DNA from: Halictus rubicundus | Lineage: Eukaryota; Arthropoda; Insecta; Hymenoptera; Halictidae | Direction: 5' to 3' | DNA: 64,000 bases | Assembly: GCF_050948215.1 (NCBI RefSeq) | Contig: NC_135151.1 | Span: 10,890,220-10,954,219 of the forward strand | In this document: positions 36,101-47,390 of the stretch, one piece after another | How the letters are laid out: the number at the start of each line of letters is the position of its first letter | How positions within the stretch are numbered: position 1 is the stretch's first letter | Program-made: the position numbers and the translations under genes | Notes under the pieces: model-generated | Seen by the model: only the letters and a program-made list of their open reading frames with translations | What the model was told of the DNA's origin: nothing | The model's database searches: none

Positions 36101-36303
36101 TTCGGTTTGTTTCGTCGTTAACAAGGAGCGGGACTCTGGGCTCTGACAATACGAACGACCTCGTTGCCATCACGGAATACCTGAGCGTAACTTTACGAGA
36201 CATTCGAGCTGCCCAGCGCGAATTGATGCCCGATGTTCCAGATGCATGGAAGACCAGCATCGAGGTGAATTCGGAAGTGAATAAAATTTCCAAAATGGAA
36301 TAA
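33104..36303 (+). CDS. V4: vitellogenin-like protein, N-terminal domain only
   Basis: Exons 33104-33134, 34087-34754 and 36067-36303, phases 1 and 0, give 311 aa. Exon 1 encodes MLASLIPFFL and ends at a GTTGGT donor; a stronger-looking GTAAGC lies 4 nt further but would shift the frame to an early stop. Exon 2 begins VARVPV and then VWKHGPEFVFDVEFNF. It has the C-x9-C pair (CRPKGDNSLIC), an NERGIEHLVV stretch matching the GLI(R/E)xLxV strand of vitellogenin, GRCNLNVGI, and LSDCTRYASFYFGSYG, the conserved second-disulfide region. Exon 3 starts ESTISRIFISDVRFV, matching the vitellogenin TSRIVIS strand. Intron 2 is mostly nested MITEs. Two AATAAA signals follow at 36434 and 36441. Of the intact copies this is the one most like vitellogenin by eye. 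Confidence 0.8.
33488..33780. mobile_element. MITE-like inverted repeat in V4 intron 1
   Basis: Starts CAGGGTGTATCGAAAACC. Inner arms at about 33543-33605 and 33700-33770 are imperfect reverse complements (CGAAAAAAAA...TTTTCGTTTGACCCC against GTCAAGC...TTTTTTCGACTT). The right border is unclear. Confidence 0.5.
34840..35097. mobile_element. piggyBac-like MITE inside family B
   Basis: 258 bp, TTAA on both sides (34836-34839 and 35098-35101). Inverted ends CCCCTTCCCGT / ACGGGAAGGGG. Removing it restores the family-B sequence GTTAAGGAGTTATTAA seen in reverse in the copy at 57585. Confidence 0.85.
35249..35886. mobile_element. Family-A MITE inside family B, itself interrupted
   Basis: Left part 35249-35365 (AGCGAATTCTCTATATATG...) and right part about 35731-35886 (GACATATATCGAGAATTC...). 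TA flanks both sides; removing it joins CGTTA to AACTCC as in intact family B. A further element (35443-35705) splits it. Confidence 0.75.
35443..35705. mobile_element. Inverted-repeat element inside family A
   Basis: Arms TTATGAGACTGTCACCAATA near 35459 and GAATATGTTGGTCAAAGTCC near 35662 are imperfect inverses. The same family flanks the element at 577-765. Confidence 0.6.
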
Positions 36304-37826
36304 ACTTAAAGACATTCGTATTCTACAATCAGACAGGAAAGTTCGATCTATGCACGCGTGTACGATCTATGAAGCAACCAATGTATGTACGGTGGAAAGA
36401 TTGAAGATACGCATATAGTATCTCTTTGAGAGTAATAAAGAATAAAACGATGTGTCTAATTCAGATTAAACTATTTATGACTCTTTTGCTATACTATCAA
36501 AATATTAACACCAGATTTACGGAGCACTAAATGCGACTATTTTACGTTACTTTACAACAATGATAAGAACGTGTCTATCCACATTTTTAACGATTTTTTA
36601 AAATAATATATACCTAAAAAAATTAATTTGTTGAATAATTCCTCATGAATATATCTTTACAATGTTAATAATTGTAAATTACAAAGATTAGAACCCGTCA
36701 TTTTGACGGATTCCGTAAATCTAGTGGTAAGAATCTATTTGAACTATTTAAGTACATCGATTTTCAGCTATTGATAGTTCTTAAAGAAGAAAAGAAACTA
36801 CGGACAATTTTTATTTTGCGTAAAGTTCCGCGATCTAGTAATAAACATAACATTAGTAAGTACAATAATGTTTCCATCTAATACCCCCCCCCCCTCCTAT
36901 TGTTGAAACATTTTAAAAGTTGTTGTGTAAACGTCGTTACGACACGTCGAATAATTGGGAAAAATGTTAGCAAAAACAATAACAATATATTAGTTAGTAA
37001 GTGAACTCTTTTACACGCTAATTATTCTCTTTATTTGTTTATTTGTTCGAAACAATCACAATGTAACATTACCTATCAATGAATTAACATAAAAGGGTAT
37101 CCTGGTTTCGAAATTTTAACAAATCTTTTTTTTTTATTTTCTTTAAGTACGCGTTTAAAGGATTTGTTTGAATTCGCAAAATCAACTTAGTTATAAGCGA
37201 TTAACGCTTGACATATAGTTCACTTTCGGTGGAATTGCATTGCAGAAACATGCAACAAATGATTACAATATACAAGATGATGTAAAATATTACTATATTA
37301 TATTACACATAAGTTATAGTATGGAGTAAAATCCATGCGATAAAATTACAAAAATTAATTTGTAGCATGGAAATACGATTATTCGAAGAAATCCAGCGTA
37401 ATGGCGGTGGTAAAAGATATAATATTATAATATTCAAGTTGTTGTGATAATCAAATACAGGAATGCGTAGTGGTAATCAGGTGCAAAAAAAGACAATTGT
37501 TCAAAATGAAGATTTCTGCAAAATATCTACAAATCATCAAAATCAGAGGGTAGGTAGCTTATCTGCAGTTTCATCTAATGCTCAGATTAGTCAATTATAC
37601 GACTATGTCATATAGTGTAGAGGATGGTTGTTCCATTAAAAGCACCTCACAATTTTCAAATTCAATTTTATCTAAGAAATTTTGTGCTCCCATCTCTCCC
37701 GTCCACAAAGCCAAAGTGGCAAAATCACGTGACCACTTATGTATACACGTGTATACGCATGTGTACGCACCTTCAAACTGCGCCGCAAACTGGGATCACG
37801 TTGAATCAACAGAACGGACTGTGCTG
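36304..37826. other. V4-V5 spacer
   Basis: V4 3' end with AATAAA at 36434-36439 and 36441-36446, then AT-rich DNA with a C homopolymer near 36879. From about 37490 it shows diverged similarity to 30300-30635 upstream of V3. No gene seen. Confidence 0.5.
36434..36446 (+). promoter_or_regulatory. Polyadenylation signals of V4
   Basis: Two AATAAA hexamers, about 130 bp after the V4 stop codon. Confidence 0.6.
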
Positions 37827-37877
37827 GAAGACGAAGACGGCACGTGTGCATCGTAATCTTTTCATTGTGGACACCTT

Positions 37878-37883
37878 TATAAA
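37878..37883 (+). promoter_or_regulatory. TATA box of V5
   Basis: TATAAA, 59 bp before the V5 ATG. Confidence 0.7.
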
Positions 37884-37936
37884 GGAGCTTTCGACCGCAA
37901 GGAGGGCAATTCTATAGTTAAACACGCAGTAACAAC

Positions 37937-39838
37937 ATGAACTTCGTATTAATTCCATTCTTTCTAGGTCGGTAAGCCCATTCATTTTAATCAGTTTTCA
38001 AGCCTACGCTTATCGCGGCGACTCCTCGCGCGTTCGGTTATGATTGGCAAACACTTTTTGCGACAATACGGGGGCAACAGCTTAAACTTTCGTTAATCGC
38101 TTGAAATCTCTCGATACAGTCCCATCGCATCGTCGTGCTTCGCTCAAAGACTAACTAGGGTGACCTGTTTACTGAATGAACACTTGAGCTGCATGTCTGT
38201 TGAAATTATTATTGGCAAATTGTTGTTTAATTTATTGAATGATATTTCTGTAGAAGGAATGCGTCATTGTTAAGATCTTACATTCCGCAACACAATTCTA
38301 ACAATATTTTGTGGTTGTAGCTTGTATTAAAAATTTGACGTAGGAATAAACGAAAAATGGGCGAGATGACCAATAAATGATCAATTTTTAGTGCATGAAC
38401 AGACGTATCGTAGGACCTATGAACCATTATAAAATCGTTATTCTCACGGAAACAATACTTACCTCGAATACTCGAGATATACTAATAACTGCTGAATAAA
38501 TGTATGTAGTGCCAAATAGATTAAAAGAAGAAGTGGATCTGTTTTCAGCTAGACATCTCCGAACTTACACTAGAATTACTGTATAAATTTCAACGCGAAG
38601 AGGGTGTCGTAAATGTTATTTTTTCACTTAATACGAATCATGTTCGCTGCGAAATATTCAAGTGACAGGTCACCCTATGCGTGCATCCAGCTTTGTTCTT
38701 CTTTTAGAAAATTATACAAATGCTCAAATTAATTCGAATACCACGATGTCATTAACGCGAAGAATGGTCGTCATTTGTTATAAACCATGCACCACTTGAT
38801 TGATTATTCTGTTGCCGAAACAAATGACAAACGAGTTTTCGACTTACTTCTCAAAACGACGTTAAAATGCACGTTAAAGACACAGATTGGCAATAGTTAA
38901 GCAATTTTCCTGAATATTAAAAATACTAATCCCGAGTTTCTGACAATTACAGCGGCGAGCGTCATGGTGGACGATCCATCGAAATGGCAGTACGGACTGG
39001 TGGCGCATTTCCACGCGAATATCACGTTTAGTTGGGGCACAACGGAGGACTCAATAGAGTCAAAAAACCTGTCGACAGTCTTCACTTGTCGTCAGAGTTC
39101 GATAGACGAGTTGATGTGCAGTTCTCCGAGGGTCTTGATGTACAGGCCACAGTTCTTGGTCAAGTTCAACAAGAACGGGATCGAGAACTTGTCGTTCCAA
39201 GTGGTGTTGGCTCGGAAACAGCTATCCTTGATCAGGGCCATTATGAAAGAGCTGAGCGTCGGCGTGAACCTGCTGCAGCATGCGAACGCGTTGTCGGCGT
39301 TCGTCGCAAACGAGAATTACATACTAGGCGATTGCTCGACATTGTTCACCGTTTTGCAGGAAGTGGGTGCGTCCACGTTCTCTAATTTCGACGAGAAACG
39401 CAATTACGAATTGAACGTGTTGTCGATGCCTTATCGAAAGTATGGCGCGAACGTGATCATCGAGAAGAGGACGAACTCCAATTGGTGCAACCGTACCAAT
39501 TACGATGACGGCTCTAGTCCCACCAGTATCTTCATTTCTGTACGTAACGCTTGATTTCTTTAAAGTTCCGAAGTGCAGAGTTTTGATTTTATTTCACCGT
39601 TCCCCAGAAAAAGTCAGTGACCAAAATACACATCGGCGTTAACACGTTCGTAAGTCTGAACAAGTTGACCGCCAAGGGAAGGAAACTAAAGGACAATCAG
39701 AGTTTCATAACCGAGATGATCACGCAGGTCGCATTGGTGGGTATTGAACCCGCCACGGAAGAACTACCGTCTTTGGATGCTCCACACAAGGTGATGTTAT
39801 CCTCCTCCAACATGATACACAATTTCGTGGAAAAATGA
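37937..39838 (+). CDS. V5: vitellogenin-like protein, N-terminal domain only
   Basis: Exons 37937-37967, 38953-39539 and 39608-39838, phases 1 and 0, give 282 aa, the shortest member. Exon 1 encodes MNFVLIPFFL; with AASV from exon 2 it forms a short signal peptide. The usable donor is GTCGGT; a better GTAAGC 4 nt further would give a frameshift. Exon 2 has SKWQYGLVAHFHANITF, the C-x9-C pair (CRQSSIDELMC), FNKNGIENLSF, LGDCSTLF and NWCNRTNYDDG. The second half is shorter than in V2 or V4, and the FGSYG motif is lost. Exon 3 (KSVTKIHIGVNTFVSL) is preceded by a good acceptor (GTTCCCCAG) after an intron of only 68 bp. Several N-x-S/T sites suggest glycosylation. Intact in all frames, unlike its near-twin V3. 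Confidence 0.78.
38157..38675. mobile_element. MITE in V5 intron 1 (ends AGGGTGACCTG)
   Basis: Same insertion as at 30966-31484; here the right end is the better inverse, CAGGTCACCCT. Confidence 0.7.
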
Positions 39839-42441
39839 TCGAATCGTTCGATTCGATTAAGCTTTCGACACGAAGCAATATGTAACAATTTATAACACAT
39901 AGCAGAAGTATGTATTTCGACGCAAAAATTATGATTATAGTAGGTTCTCTCGCTCATTGCACTCCTGATCGAATGGCCGTTCTTTACGCGAACCTCGTTC
40001 ATCGCATTTTGTTCGCGCTAGGTAACAGCTTAATGGAAATAGTAATTTCGCGAAGGTGTTACGAGTCGCGGTCGCGATTGTTTCTTTATGTGGTTATATG
40101 TACACATTGATCGAGCTTCGATTCAATAGTGAAATCTTATCCGATTAGTTAGACACCTTGTTCTTTGAAAAAACATTGGATCTTTCCTGAAATTCCGGTC
40201 CCTTTCACGTGCAACGAGAACCTACTGTACTTAAAACTGTCTCAGACGAAACGATATCCATCCTATTCATAAAAATTCAGCGTAACCTTAAAATATAGCC
40301 AAAATACAAATTATACATACAAAATTTTAGAACACTAGATCTCTAATAACCTGACCATTCTTTATCTCCCAAATTATCTGAAATTGATGGGTCCGAATTG
40401 GAATACCATTAACGCGTTGGCCGCCGCGCGAATCTTGAGTGTTTCATACAAGTATTGCTTATTTCATTTGTATAAACGATCAGTGTACAGTAATTGCTAG
40501 CCCCACAGTAATTGGATCCTTTACCCTACTTGGTTCCAAATTCTTCAAATTGATGTAGACAATTTTCGCGCGACTCTCCTCTATCTATAAATAGATTTTA
40601 TCAATAGTAACTCGTGGATAGTAATAGAAAGGGAAAGCGTCTTCTCTCATCTCGAGCAGAAACATCCGCGACGTGTTAGATAAATTTCTTTTTATTTAAA
40701 TTACGGTTACATTAAATTATACCTAAAGGCGATCCGCGCGTGTTCGTCCGCGCACCGATCATCGTGTCCGCGTGAACGCGCGCGTCCACAGTTTTACAGC
40801 GATCATCGTAAGTTTAGATTGATTGACGGGTTCATTTAAAAACAAAGAAAAAAGGAAGAAAACCATGTTTTCTTCGCGCGTGATCGACAGCATCGATCGT
40901 GAATCACCGTGGACCTGCGTCGAAGCGACTCTGCTTCGTGGATTCAAGCGGCTTCTATACACGTGACTAATCCTTACGGTCTAGGTGTGCAGATTGCAAT
41001 CGGCCCTCGATAAAATGTGTGCTTCGCCATGACGCTCGCGGCGACGACTAACTTCCTCGGCGTGTCGTCGGACACCTTCTTCGACGTTTAACTCTTTCAA
41101 CGCAACGCTGCAGAGCGTATTTTTCTTCCAAAACAGAGACCTGACTTACCGACCTCCAACTACTCCAGGCTTGTGCCGTGTAAGCAAGAAGTAAGGCAGA
41201 CGACTATTCTGACTATCGGTAAATAATTAGGTCTCTTCCACCTAATGGTAACAATGGTAACCGGTAGGCTGCGGATCTTTATTCAGAATAGAAAATGTCT
41301 CTTTCAATCGCAAGAAACTGGAGTTAAATGAATATTCCCTCAATTAACATTTTTAATACATTGAATAGGTTGACGGAACATTCTCAAGTTCTCCTTCAGA
41401 ATTTATTGTTTTCTATCTGTCTCATTCATTTTTGTCAGAAATGCCCAAAATCGGCAGTATAGTAATCAGCCTCTTTTTGGAAATCAATGATTTGCTAACT
41501 ATGTACCATCCATTTAATTCTTCTCGTGCAAATTTCGAGATTGCAGCTGTCATTTATCTCCTTAGTTATAAGATGAAGGATTTTCGCCGGGGTTCGCATA
41601 ATTTTGTACATTTTCGTAAGTGTTACCCGTGCGTTTGTAATCGGTAGACTGCGGACTTCGTGGATATCTGACAAAAATGAGCAAGTGAAACATCAAACAC
41701 TAGAAAGATAAAAGGGATTAAAGAGTATCGACGTATTGTCAACTCATTCGATCGACTTGTTTATCATATGCCTGAAGATTTTCACTTTTTGAGGGAATAA
41801 ACGCCGTATAAAACGAAACGGCTTCTGGCTAACTCGATATTAATTTATTAATGAACAAACGCTCCCGTTTCTTATATTCATAGCTCGGTTAATTAATACA
41901 CCTCTGTATAAATGCACTTTTTTACAGTTAAAGCACGGCGACGCATCGAAAGAGTTAAACGTTCGAATCCGATCTTTTCGGGTCAGGACATTCGGATCGT
42001 AACATCGAAATCCTGATATTAAATAAGAAATGCAACTCGGTACAAATCGTAATTATCCGCTCGTGGAATGGATAACGTTTAGTTGTTCAACTAAAAATAA
42101 GATAAAAAGATGTGTATAAATACGTTCGACGTGTCCCTGTCTCTTCGAGAAACGGTGCGTGTCTTTACTTTCTTTCATTTTTTCTTTCGCGACCCGTCGT
42201 TCTCGAAATGTTCGAAATAATTTCGATCGATTGCACTTTCATACGTTTCTCGCCTACCTACGCTCGATAATTCGTCTAACGATTTAGAGTTAATTTAGTA
42301 GAGAAGTACATCGAATACGATCGCAGTAAATGGTGCACTAACTTCGCCTCCGAAACGCAGCCTAATCATACCGGAGCTGTCCGGATACCCGAATACTTGG
42401 ACAGCGGTAATTACACGTGAGAGGGTAGATGACTTCTCGTG

Positions 42442-42910
42442 ATTGAATCGACTCGCACTTTGCGATCGAAATATTTTCGCTGCTCGTCGTTATCGATTAA
42501 ACGAAACAGTCATAGTACCCCCGCAATATGAAGCCAACGAAACACAGTGTTTACTCTATATATGTCCGGAATGCCTATCCGGTAAAAGTCTGAGAACTAT
42601 CCCCACTGCCGCGGGGTATACCTTGTGAGGTAAGGTCGCGTAGAGCAAAGAATCTCCTGGCCAATATATGTCCGTGGCTAGACTCGTGATTTGGACATAT
42701 ATCGAGTGAACACTGTACTCGAGAACCACCGTGAATGGAAATCAGTGGAAAATTGAATGGACTTGCAGTTTGCAACTGGAAAATATTTTCATCGGTCTCG
42801 TTCGTTGTTATCAATCAAATGAAGCGCTTGAAGTACCCCCGTAGCATGAAGCCATTGAAAATACTCGAGGACCACCGTAAATGAAAATCAGTGGGAAACT
42901 TGAGAACAAG
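42442..42910. repeat. Tandem duplication (~140-bp unit) interrupted by a MITE
   Basis: Unit 1 is 42442-42544 plus 42716-42755; unit 2 is 42756-42910. Shared blocks include GTACCCCCG(C/T)A(A/G)(T/C)ATGAAGCC and CTCGAG(A/G)ACCACCGT(G/A)AATG. The family-A element at 42545 splits unit 1. Confidence 0.7.
42545..42715. mobile_element. Family-A MITE
   Basis: CAGTGTTTACTCTATATATG at the left, GACATATATCGAGTGAACACTG at the right read as inverse, TA at the right flank. 171 bp. Confidence 0.8.
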
Positions 42911-44449
42911 TGTACAGAATATTGATCAAAAGTCTCTACCTAATGAACACTACCGATCCATACGAAAAAGCAATCGCAATTTCGCGTATCCAAGACACGC
43001 AATGGATAATCAAATTATGATCTTTTCGATTAGCTACTATCAACATTCTGCTCGACTCTTGAATCCTCAATTGTTCAGACTAGACTGCGGATTTTATGCA
43101 TTTGTGACCAAAACGAGCTGGTGCAATTTAAAACGGTATGGCAAAAAGTAGTCGAAAGCAATGGCAATTCTTTTGATCGGTGTCCGATTAGAACATATCA
43201 TGAAAATAATAAATATTCTAAGCGAAAAAAAGGGCGGCACGAATTAATGCAACAACCTAATATTTCTACGCTTCGCTCTGATCGTTCATCGCAGCTCCAA
43301 CGTAAACGCACTCTTAGACAGGCGAGTGCGCGCCGCACGGAGGAACTTCCGGTTCTTCGGTTCGCAAAAAATTTTCGCAGCGTGTTGATCGTTCGCGTTC
43401 AATCTTTTTAAATACGTAAGTACGTTTGTTCCGTTTGAATTGTCATGCGTTCGGTAAACATCCAATCACGATTGCGCTCGATTATTATAATGGCACGATT
43501 ACAATGATCATTGTGCGTTAGTTTCGTACACAGTTGGTTGTTCCATCGGTGGTCGATACTCGACGAAATAATTACTGTGTTCGAACGAGCTCGACAAATT
43601 GTGAATTTATTGCGTCGAGTTTGGTGGAAAAATAACGTCGATTCTTAATAGTGCGACAGATAATTTAAAACTTCCGCGTACCCTACAATTTATCGTAAAT
43701 TTACGTTACAGCGTGTCGACCGCTAACGACGTTGATTATTCAAATTACAATTACCAGGAAACTTTGCGAACCTTCGTTGTCTTACCGGTTCAATTATTCT
43801 TAATTTTAAGACTGAGCGTACATATTATATTGTAAATTTGACAGACATGTTTTGCGCATATACACTTTCTAAAATCAGACGTCAGCGTGTTGTTCAACCA
43901 GTTCGCTGCCAATTACGAGTATACTTGTGTGTTGATTATCGACCTCCTATGTAAAACTATGCCCGAGGAGGGTGGCAGCGAACGCGTTGAATTACAATTT
44001 TTACGGACACGTACCTCTTTAATCAATTGATTCAACGTGTATGTAATCGCAATTGGCAATTCGAAATCTTTCTATTGGCACTATACAAAAAAGAACGACA
44101 TTAGTCTCCCGACCACTGCGTAGCACTTCTTAGAACACGATTCAAATGGTTACAAAATACAACATCCAAAAAATGTTCGTCTGAAAAACTCTGCTCAAAA
44201 TTTTGGCCATAAAAATGATAAATTTAAAGACGAACACTCGAGTGATATTCGGGCAACAGCCTCGTGAGCAATTGTTTAAACGCATTTACAGTTCTCTTAG
44301 TCGCATGCGCTTAACTCGACGAATTGATTGATTGATCGAAGAAGAAATTGCCATTGTAAAAATTATGACAATCCGTAGTATCAAATACATGTATACATCT
44401 CAAGTCTAGTTCGATAAGTCCTTTCTCTACCCGGCACGCCGCACCTTCC

Positions 44450-45420
44450 ATGCCTGGACAAAGGCCTAAAAATCCTGGACATCGATCAAACAGCTCAATC
44501 ATGGTTCCTTGTGACCGTCCTAGACCAGGTGCGCATGGTCAGGAAAGTTTACAGGATGAAATCCGTCCTCGTGATGAACGGATAGGCTCTCAGGATAGAG
44601 CATGTCAGCAACCAGCAGAAGCCCGAGACCTCTAAAATGTGATGAGCGGATCAAGGTGTACCAACCCAAAGAGGAACTAGACTACCTTAAGTTGATACCC
44701 TTGGAGGGTGCCGAGAGGACCAACCATCGGAACTTCCCCAATCTGTACTTCGCCGCCCTTGATACCGCCACCAACACAAGCCCAGCTGGGGAAAGAGGCT
44801 GCTGAATACGCGACAACGGACATCCAAGGTTTTGACCAAGCCATGATCAAAGCTATGCGTACAACGAGGAAAAGAAAGGATGCAAACACATCCGACGAGG
44901 CGCGCCAGAATCCCATCGTTGTAGGACAGTGGTGGACACGATAGGGGCCCCTGAGGTGCTTGGTTCCCCCACCAACGTCTCTTTCGTGCAGCACACATCT
45001 TTGCTGCGCAGCGGTGCCTCGTGGATGTGGATAGATAGCATAAGCCGCGGGTCAACTATGGCGAGACGTATGAGGGGAGAGACGGAGGCACGAGACACCG
45101 CTGCGCAACGAAGGTCTGCACAAAAGAGACGTTGGTGGTGAAAGCGTTTTGCCTGTGGCAGGCATACATGCCCATCACTGCTGTAGGATATACAGCAGAG
45201 GATGACAGGGAGACACAGTCGCGAAAAGCGGGGACGACCTTGGAGACAAGAGAAGACGCCACTAAATCAAGGCAGGAGAAAGAAGAACACTCTGCAGAAA
45301 AGGGCCAACATGTCGGACATGGAAGTCGACCCTCTGGGGTTAGAGTCCCCTCCGACATCTGCAAGCAAATTCAAGCAGACATCGGTGCTGTTATGACAGA
45401 GCAATCAGCCCAATGAAGTC
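44450..45420 (+). pseudogene. GC-rich coding-like remnant, possibly retroelement gag
   Basis: About 1 kb of clearly higher GC than its surroundings, with overlapping short frames in several phases. They include charged stretches such as SATSRSPRPLKCDERIKVYQ and AMIKAMRTTRKRKDANTSDE. It looks like a once-coding sequence broken by frameshifts. No reverse transcriptase or zinc knuckle is visible, so the retroelement reading is only a guess. Confidence 0.3.
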
Positions 45421-46844
45421 GCATCGACATCCTAACACTAACTGTTGCCCTAACCAACATCGTGCCCCAGAGCCCAACAACACTCTTTACGCTGTGTAAG
45501 CTAGTAGGAACCTTCGTCGAACCTTAGCGAATGTCTTTCTTATTCCAGAGTATCCTCTCCGCGGTGCGTCACGACATTCATGCAGCACCTCTTGAATTTT
45601 GATCTTCGGGATTGCCCGATGCAATCGGTCATCGGAAAAGTATGCGATCGACCTACTTATATATTTAACGTGACGCTAATCATTTAACTACGAGGCGAGG
45701 GTGCATTCATTTCGCAGCAATGAGCGTTGTGGCGCGTCAATCGTCGGATCAAACGAAGCTCAATTCTATTCCAATATGGTGTAAATACCGATTTGATTTC
45801 CATTGAACATCATATACTTAATGTATACTCAACCCTGCTCCGTTCTGGGGTCTGTTTCGACCACGTGAAAAACATTTCCAACTTTTCGGTCCTATTATAG
45901 TTCTCCACTGCTTTCTTATTTACAGTCAATCATAGAGGTACGAATTAAATAAATTTCAAATGTTTAAGAAACGGCAAAGGCTTCTGTATATTACACGTAT
46001 GTTTGTTAACTTGTTAGCTGATATTGGACATGCTCTGGTATAAAAAATAACATATGTGGGTCGTACATCTCACACAAAAATACGAAATCGTAAAATTTGC
46101 TGTACAGGCCGAAAAAACATATACAATCGTAAAATTGTTTGTTGGCATATTATCGATTACGGAATACAGATCTTACAGATCTTTGTATGCTGTTATTTTC
46201 AGTTTACTTGTTTCTCCAAAATTTTACAAGAAAGATTGTAATTTATCTGGAATTTGTTCAATCGTAACTAATAAATTAATCGACGACCATGGAATATCCA
46301 AACCCTCTGCTTCTTTATTTCAAGTATTTCAGATTCGACAGGTGTGTGTACATTTTTCTGCATATCTGTACGTATTAGAATTTTCGGAATCTGTTTAAAA
46401 TACCAACCGGTACATTAATTGACAACTATAAAACATTCAAACTCTTTGCTCGTTTATTTCAACTATTCTGTGTGTATATCTTTTCCCGACTGTCCGTACG
46501 TTCCTTTAGGTTTCGACGAGTAGAAAAAGGTTGTCAATGTACGGTAAACGGCGAACCGTGGCATGATTAAATCGACTATTGACCGAGAGGATGCTCGAAA
46601 ATCGGTTTACACGTGCCTACAGCCACGTGAGGGAGAGCTAGGGGGTGGGGGATATATGATTTCGACAAACTTTGGAGAAGGAGAATCCCATATCACACGA
46701 GTACAATGCTCGCGCAAGAAACGCGCAACCAGCCAAGCATGTGTACGTCCCCCTATCGAGATCCTCGGGATGAAAGCGTGGTGTAACGCAAACGCGCGCG
46801 GCGCTCGTCGTCCCTTACGTTCGTTGCAAACGACATTCGCACTA

Positions 46845-46987
46845 AGCCCTAGTTCAGACACGGCGGTTGTCCGCTGGAACGAATACGAAGACACGGATTG
46901 TTGGACCGCGCGGACAAGTTCGAACGAATATAAAGACGTTAATGCGAATAAGCTCCGCGCGGTTCGGGCCGTGTCTGAACCAGGGCT
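46845..46987. mobile_element. Short MITE with 20-bp inverted ends
   Basis: AGCCCTAGTTCAGACACGGC at the left matches the inverse of the right end with one mismatch. 143 bp, no coding capacity. Confidence 0.75.
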
Positions 46988-47390
46988 GAAACGATTTATG
47001 CGCGAAGCCTCCTATCAAGATCTACGCAGAGCGTGGGTTTTGAGCGTGTCCTCCAGCATCCCTGGCGTCTACGCAAGAACTTAGACAAACGAAAAGCAAT
47101 CGCGACGAAGTTGGGCGCTTCGCCGCCGATGAATGGCCAATAAACCATTTCACCGTTGGATGTCTCTTTGCATCTTTTTTCTTTTTTTTTTTTTTGTTTC
47201 CCTGGTCGCTCCTTTTTTTTCTCTATCATTCCCTCGCTCTGATTTCATTTCGGCAAACAAGCTACCCTAACCTAGGTATATACAATCATTACGTTCGCGG
47301 AAGAGACACGGCCCGAAACCGTAACTCAGTCGACAGTTCTGATACACCGAGATAGCGGCGGCACGCGGTCAACAGCAGAATGGGACGACA

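Larger units (their letters stand above)
37827..39413 (+). repeat. Duplicated segment, V5 copy
   Basis: Partner of 30636-32222. Sequence to the left (37490-37826) is much more diverged from its V3 counterpart than the block itself. Confidence 0.9.
39839..47390. other. Intergenic region between V5 and plastin
   Basis: No convincing gene. Contains a tandem duplication split by a family-A MITE (42440-42910), several copies of the TAGACTGCGGA motif (41266, 41645, 43081), a GC-rich coding-like stretch (44450-45420) and an inverted-repeat element (46845-46987). The short frames at 46054-46398 and 46563-47084 show no domain; the second overlaps the inverted repeat. Confidence 0.5.

Noticed and set aside
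41961..41980. GTTCGAATCC, resembling a tRNA T-loop
   Set aside because: No acceptor, D or anticodon stem can be built around it.
46563..47084. 173-codon open frame
   Set aside because: It runs through the inverted-repeat element at 46845-46987 and has no recognisable domain.
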